Shown one piece after another: positions 63,131 through 64,000 of a DNA stretch of 64,000 bases. Both the position numbers and the translations under genes were made by a program. The stretch is from Erysipelotrichaceae bacterium (GTDB lineage Bacteria > Bacillota_I > Bacilli_A > Erysipelotrichales > Erysipelotrichaceae). How positions within the stretch are numbered: the first letter of the stretch is position 1; every line of letters begins with the position of its first letter. The stretch is from positions 1 to 64,000 of the forward strand of contig JAFRLB010000055.1 in assembly GCA_017431405.1 (NCBI GenBank). Reading direction: 5' to 3'. Below the pieces are notes generated by a model. It saw only the letters and a list, made by a program, of their open reading frames with translations. It was not told the origin of the DNA and made no database searches.

Positions 63131-64000
63131 TTAATCCTCCACTATGTCAAATCCATTCTGGCCAAATATCTTAGCCAGATTGTCTACGGTACTAGGTTTT
63201 TCCTCTACAACAGTTTCTTCCTGCTTGATAACTGGCTGTACCGGCTGGCTCTTTCTGCTTCTGAAATAATTAATTAAATACTCAGTCTGTTCTCTTGTGA
63301 CAGCTACCACATTCTTGTGAACGCCGAATTCCTTTTCAACTAATTCTTCCAGTAATGCCAGATTGTTCAGTTCGTTTATGTTATCGGCTACTACTCTTTC
63401 TTCAACGGTAACGATAATGTCCTTTGGACTGTCAGCCATGATCTTTGAACCGTTTAACATGCTTGTTACAGCCATGAACTTTCCTTCACGGCAGTTAACA
63501 ACATTCTGCCAGTTAGAATAGTCAGCTTCCTTAATAGCTTTAGTTGCCTTTGTCAGTATGTCATAGAAGTTTTCATCACTGAGATTCTTGATTGCTCTTA
63601 TTACAGGTTTCTTTTCTTCTACAACAGGTGTTTCTATCTGTACCGGAACTTCTTCCGGTTCTTCCTGTACTTCTATTTCAGCCTTTTCTTCCTTAACAGG
63701 CTGAGTTTCAGCAACAACTCTCACAATTGGCTCTGGCTGTGGCATAGTGCCGGCAACATTCATCATCTTTAACAGACAAACTTCCAGATAAGACATACTG
63801 TCTGAAGAATCCTTATATTTGCCTGATGTATCCATCAGGTAGTCAATGCATTTAAGCAGTTCACCACTGCTGTATTCATTTAACAGTTCTCTTACCTGAT
63901 CTACTGTTGCCTTCTCCAGCAGATCCTTGTTTTTTGAATAACTGTATATTACTGCTTCCTTAGCCAGATTGATCAGATCAAGCGTTAATCTCTGTAAATC
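63131..64000 (-). CDS. dnaX: DNA polymerase III gamma/tau subunit, C-terminal part (5' end outside window)
   Basis: The frame is open to the right edge, so only the last 289 residues are visible. They cover domain III (LQRLTLDLINLAKEAV; SYLEVCLLKMMN) and the Glu/Pro/Val-rich tau tail that contacts the replicase, ending with a small C-terminal domain. The ATP-binding N-terminus lies beyond base 64000. Identity follows from the dnaX-ybaB-recR order and domain III. Confidence 0.93.
   Translation of the reverse strand, partial: DLQRLTLDLINLAKEAVIYSYSKNKDLLEKATVDQVRELLNEYSSGELLKCIDYLMDTSGKYKDSSDSMSYLEVCLLKMMNVAGTMPQPEPIVRVVAETQPVKEEKAEIEVQEEPEEVPVQIETPVVEEKKPVIRAIKNLSDENFYDILTKATKAIKEADYSNWQNVVNCREGKFMAVTSMLNGSKIMADSPKDIIVTVEERVVADNINELNNLALLEELVEKEFGVHKNVVAVTREQTEYLINYFRSRKSQPVQPVIKQEETVVEEKPSTVDNLAKIFGQNGFDIVED

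Noticed and set aside
1-64000. Prophage, insertion sequence or integrative element
   Set aside because: No transposase, integrase, phage structural gene or flanking direct repeats were seen.

Overview
The window looks like chromosome from a low-GC Firmicute (Bacillota), most likely an Erysipelotrichia-type gut or oral anaerobe. Support: A+T-rich intergenic DNA, strong AGGAGG-type ribosome sites, hairpin plus T-run terminators, TGA used as stop, the Gram-positive order pth-mfd-rqcP-divIC, a lysine riboswitch, a Na+-pumping oxaloacetate decarboxylase and a Cna_B/vWA surface adhesin. The class-level placement is inference. No rRNA, tRNA, CRISPR array or insertion sequence was seen, and no gap between genes exceeds about 300 bases.

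Layout. 1-5290: 3'-truncated giant adhesin (minus) whose start is out of frame at an A6 tract. 5417-8607: a membrane protein and a YxjI-like protein behind a probable yybP-ykoY (Mn2+) element, a Nudix hydrolase and a GtrA-like protein. 8616-11206: lysine riboswitch and a lysine-type ABC importer. 11223-11963: TraX-like gene, probably leaderless. 11970-16588: zinc-uptake operon (Zur regulator, SBP, ATPase, permease, lipoprotein, MnmM-like methylase, VanX-type dipeptidase) with a 7-1-7 operator; a candidate small RNA lies upstream. 16783-22004: TetR regulator, NudC-like hydrolase, small protein, XRE protein and hybrid histidine kinase. 22049-31559: housekeeping block (AcpS-like, SipW, DivIC, RqcP, Mfd, Pth, serpin, MiaA, MutL).

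31636-47425: a large sugar/sugar-acid catabolic island. It has UxuA/UxuB, a four-carbon-acid-sugar kinase, an Asp/Glu-racemase-like protein, two iron-type dehydrogenases, an RpiB-family isomerase, a class II aldolase, a fructose-type PTS (separate A, B and C), an IolB-family isomerase, a split transketolase, a DeoR regulator and a transaldolase. A 13-bp sequence is shared by the two control regions flanking deoR.

47487-54041: a small membrane protein, then PEP carboxykinase followed by a complete Na+-translocating decarboxylase (alpha, gamma-like, biotin carrier, biotin ligase, beta, and a 43-residue membrane protein). Together they can convert PEP to pyruvate through oxaloacetate while conserving energy as ATP and a Na+ gradient. 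54025-64000: MutS, a PPOX-fold protein, a glucose-family PTS IIC with a cysteine-less IIB-like tail, NAD kinase, a CYTH protein, an AI-2E-type permease, and the dnaX(partial)-ybaB-recR-EVE-like operon.

Best leads: the A6 slippage start of the adhesin, the riboswitch in front of the YxjI/membrane pair, the two-hairpin sRNA candidate upstream of zur, the AcpS-like protein without its catalytic Glu and His, the identical C-terminal tails on separate PTS subunits, and the split-transketolase/transaldolase sugar-acid island.
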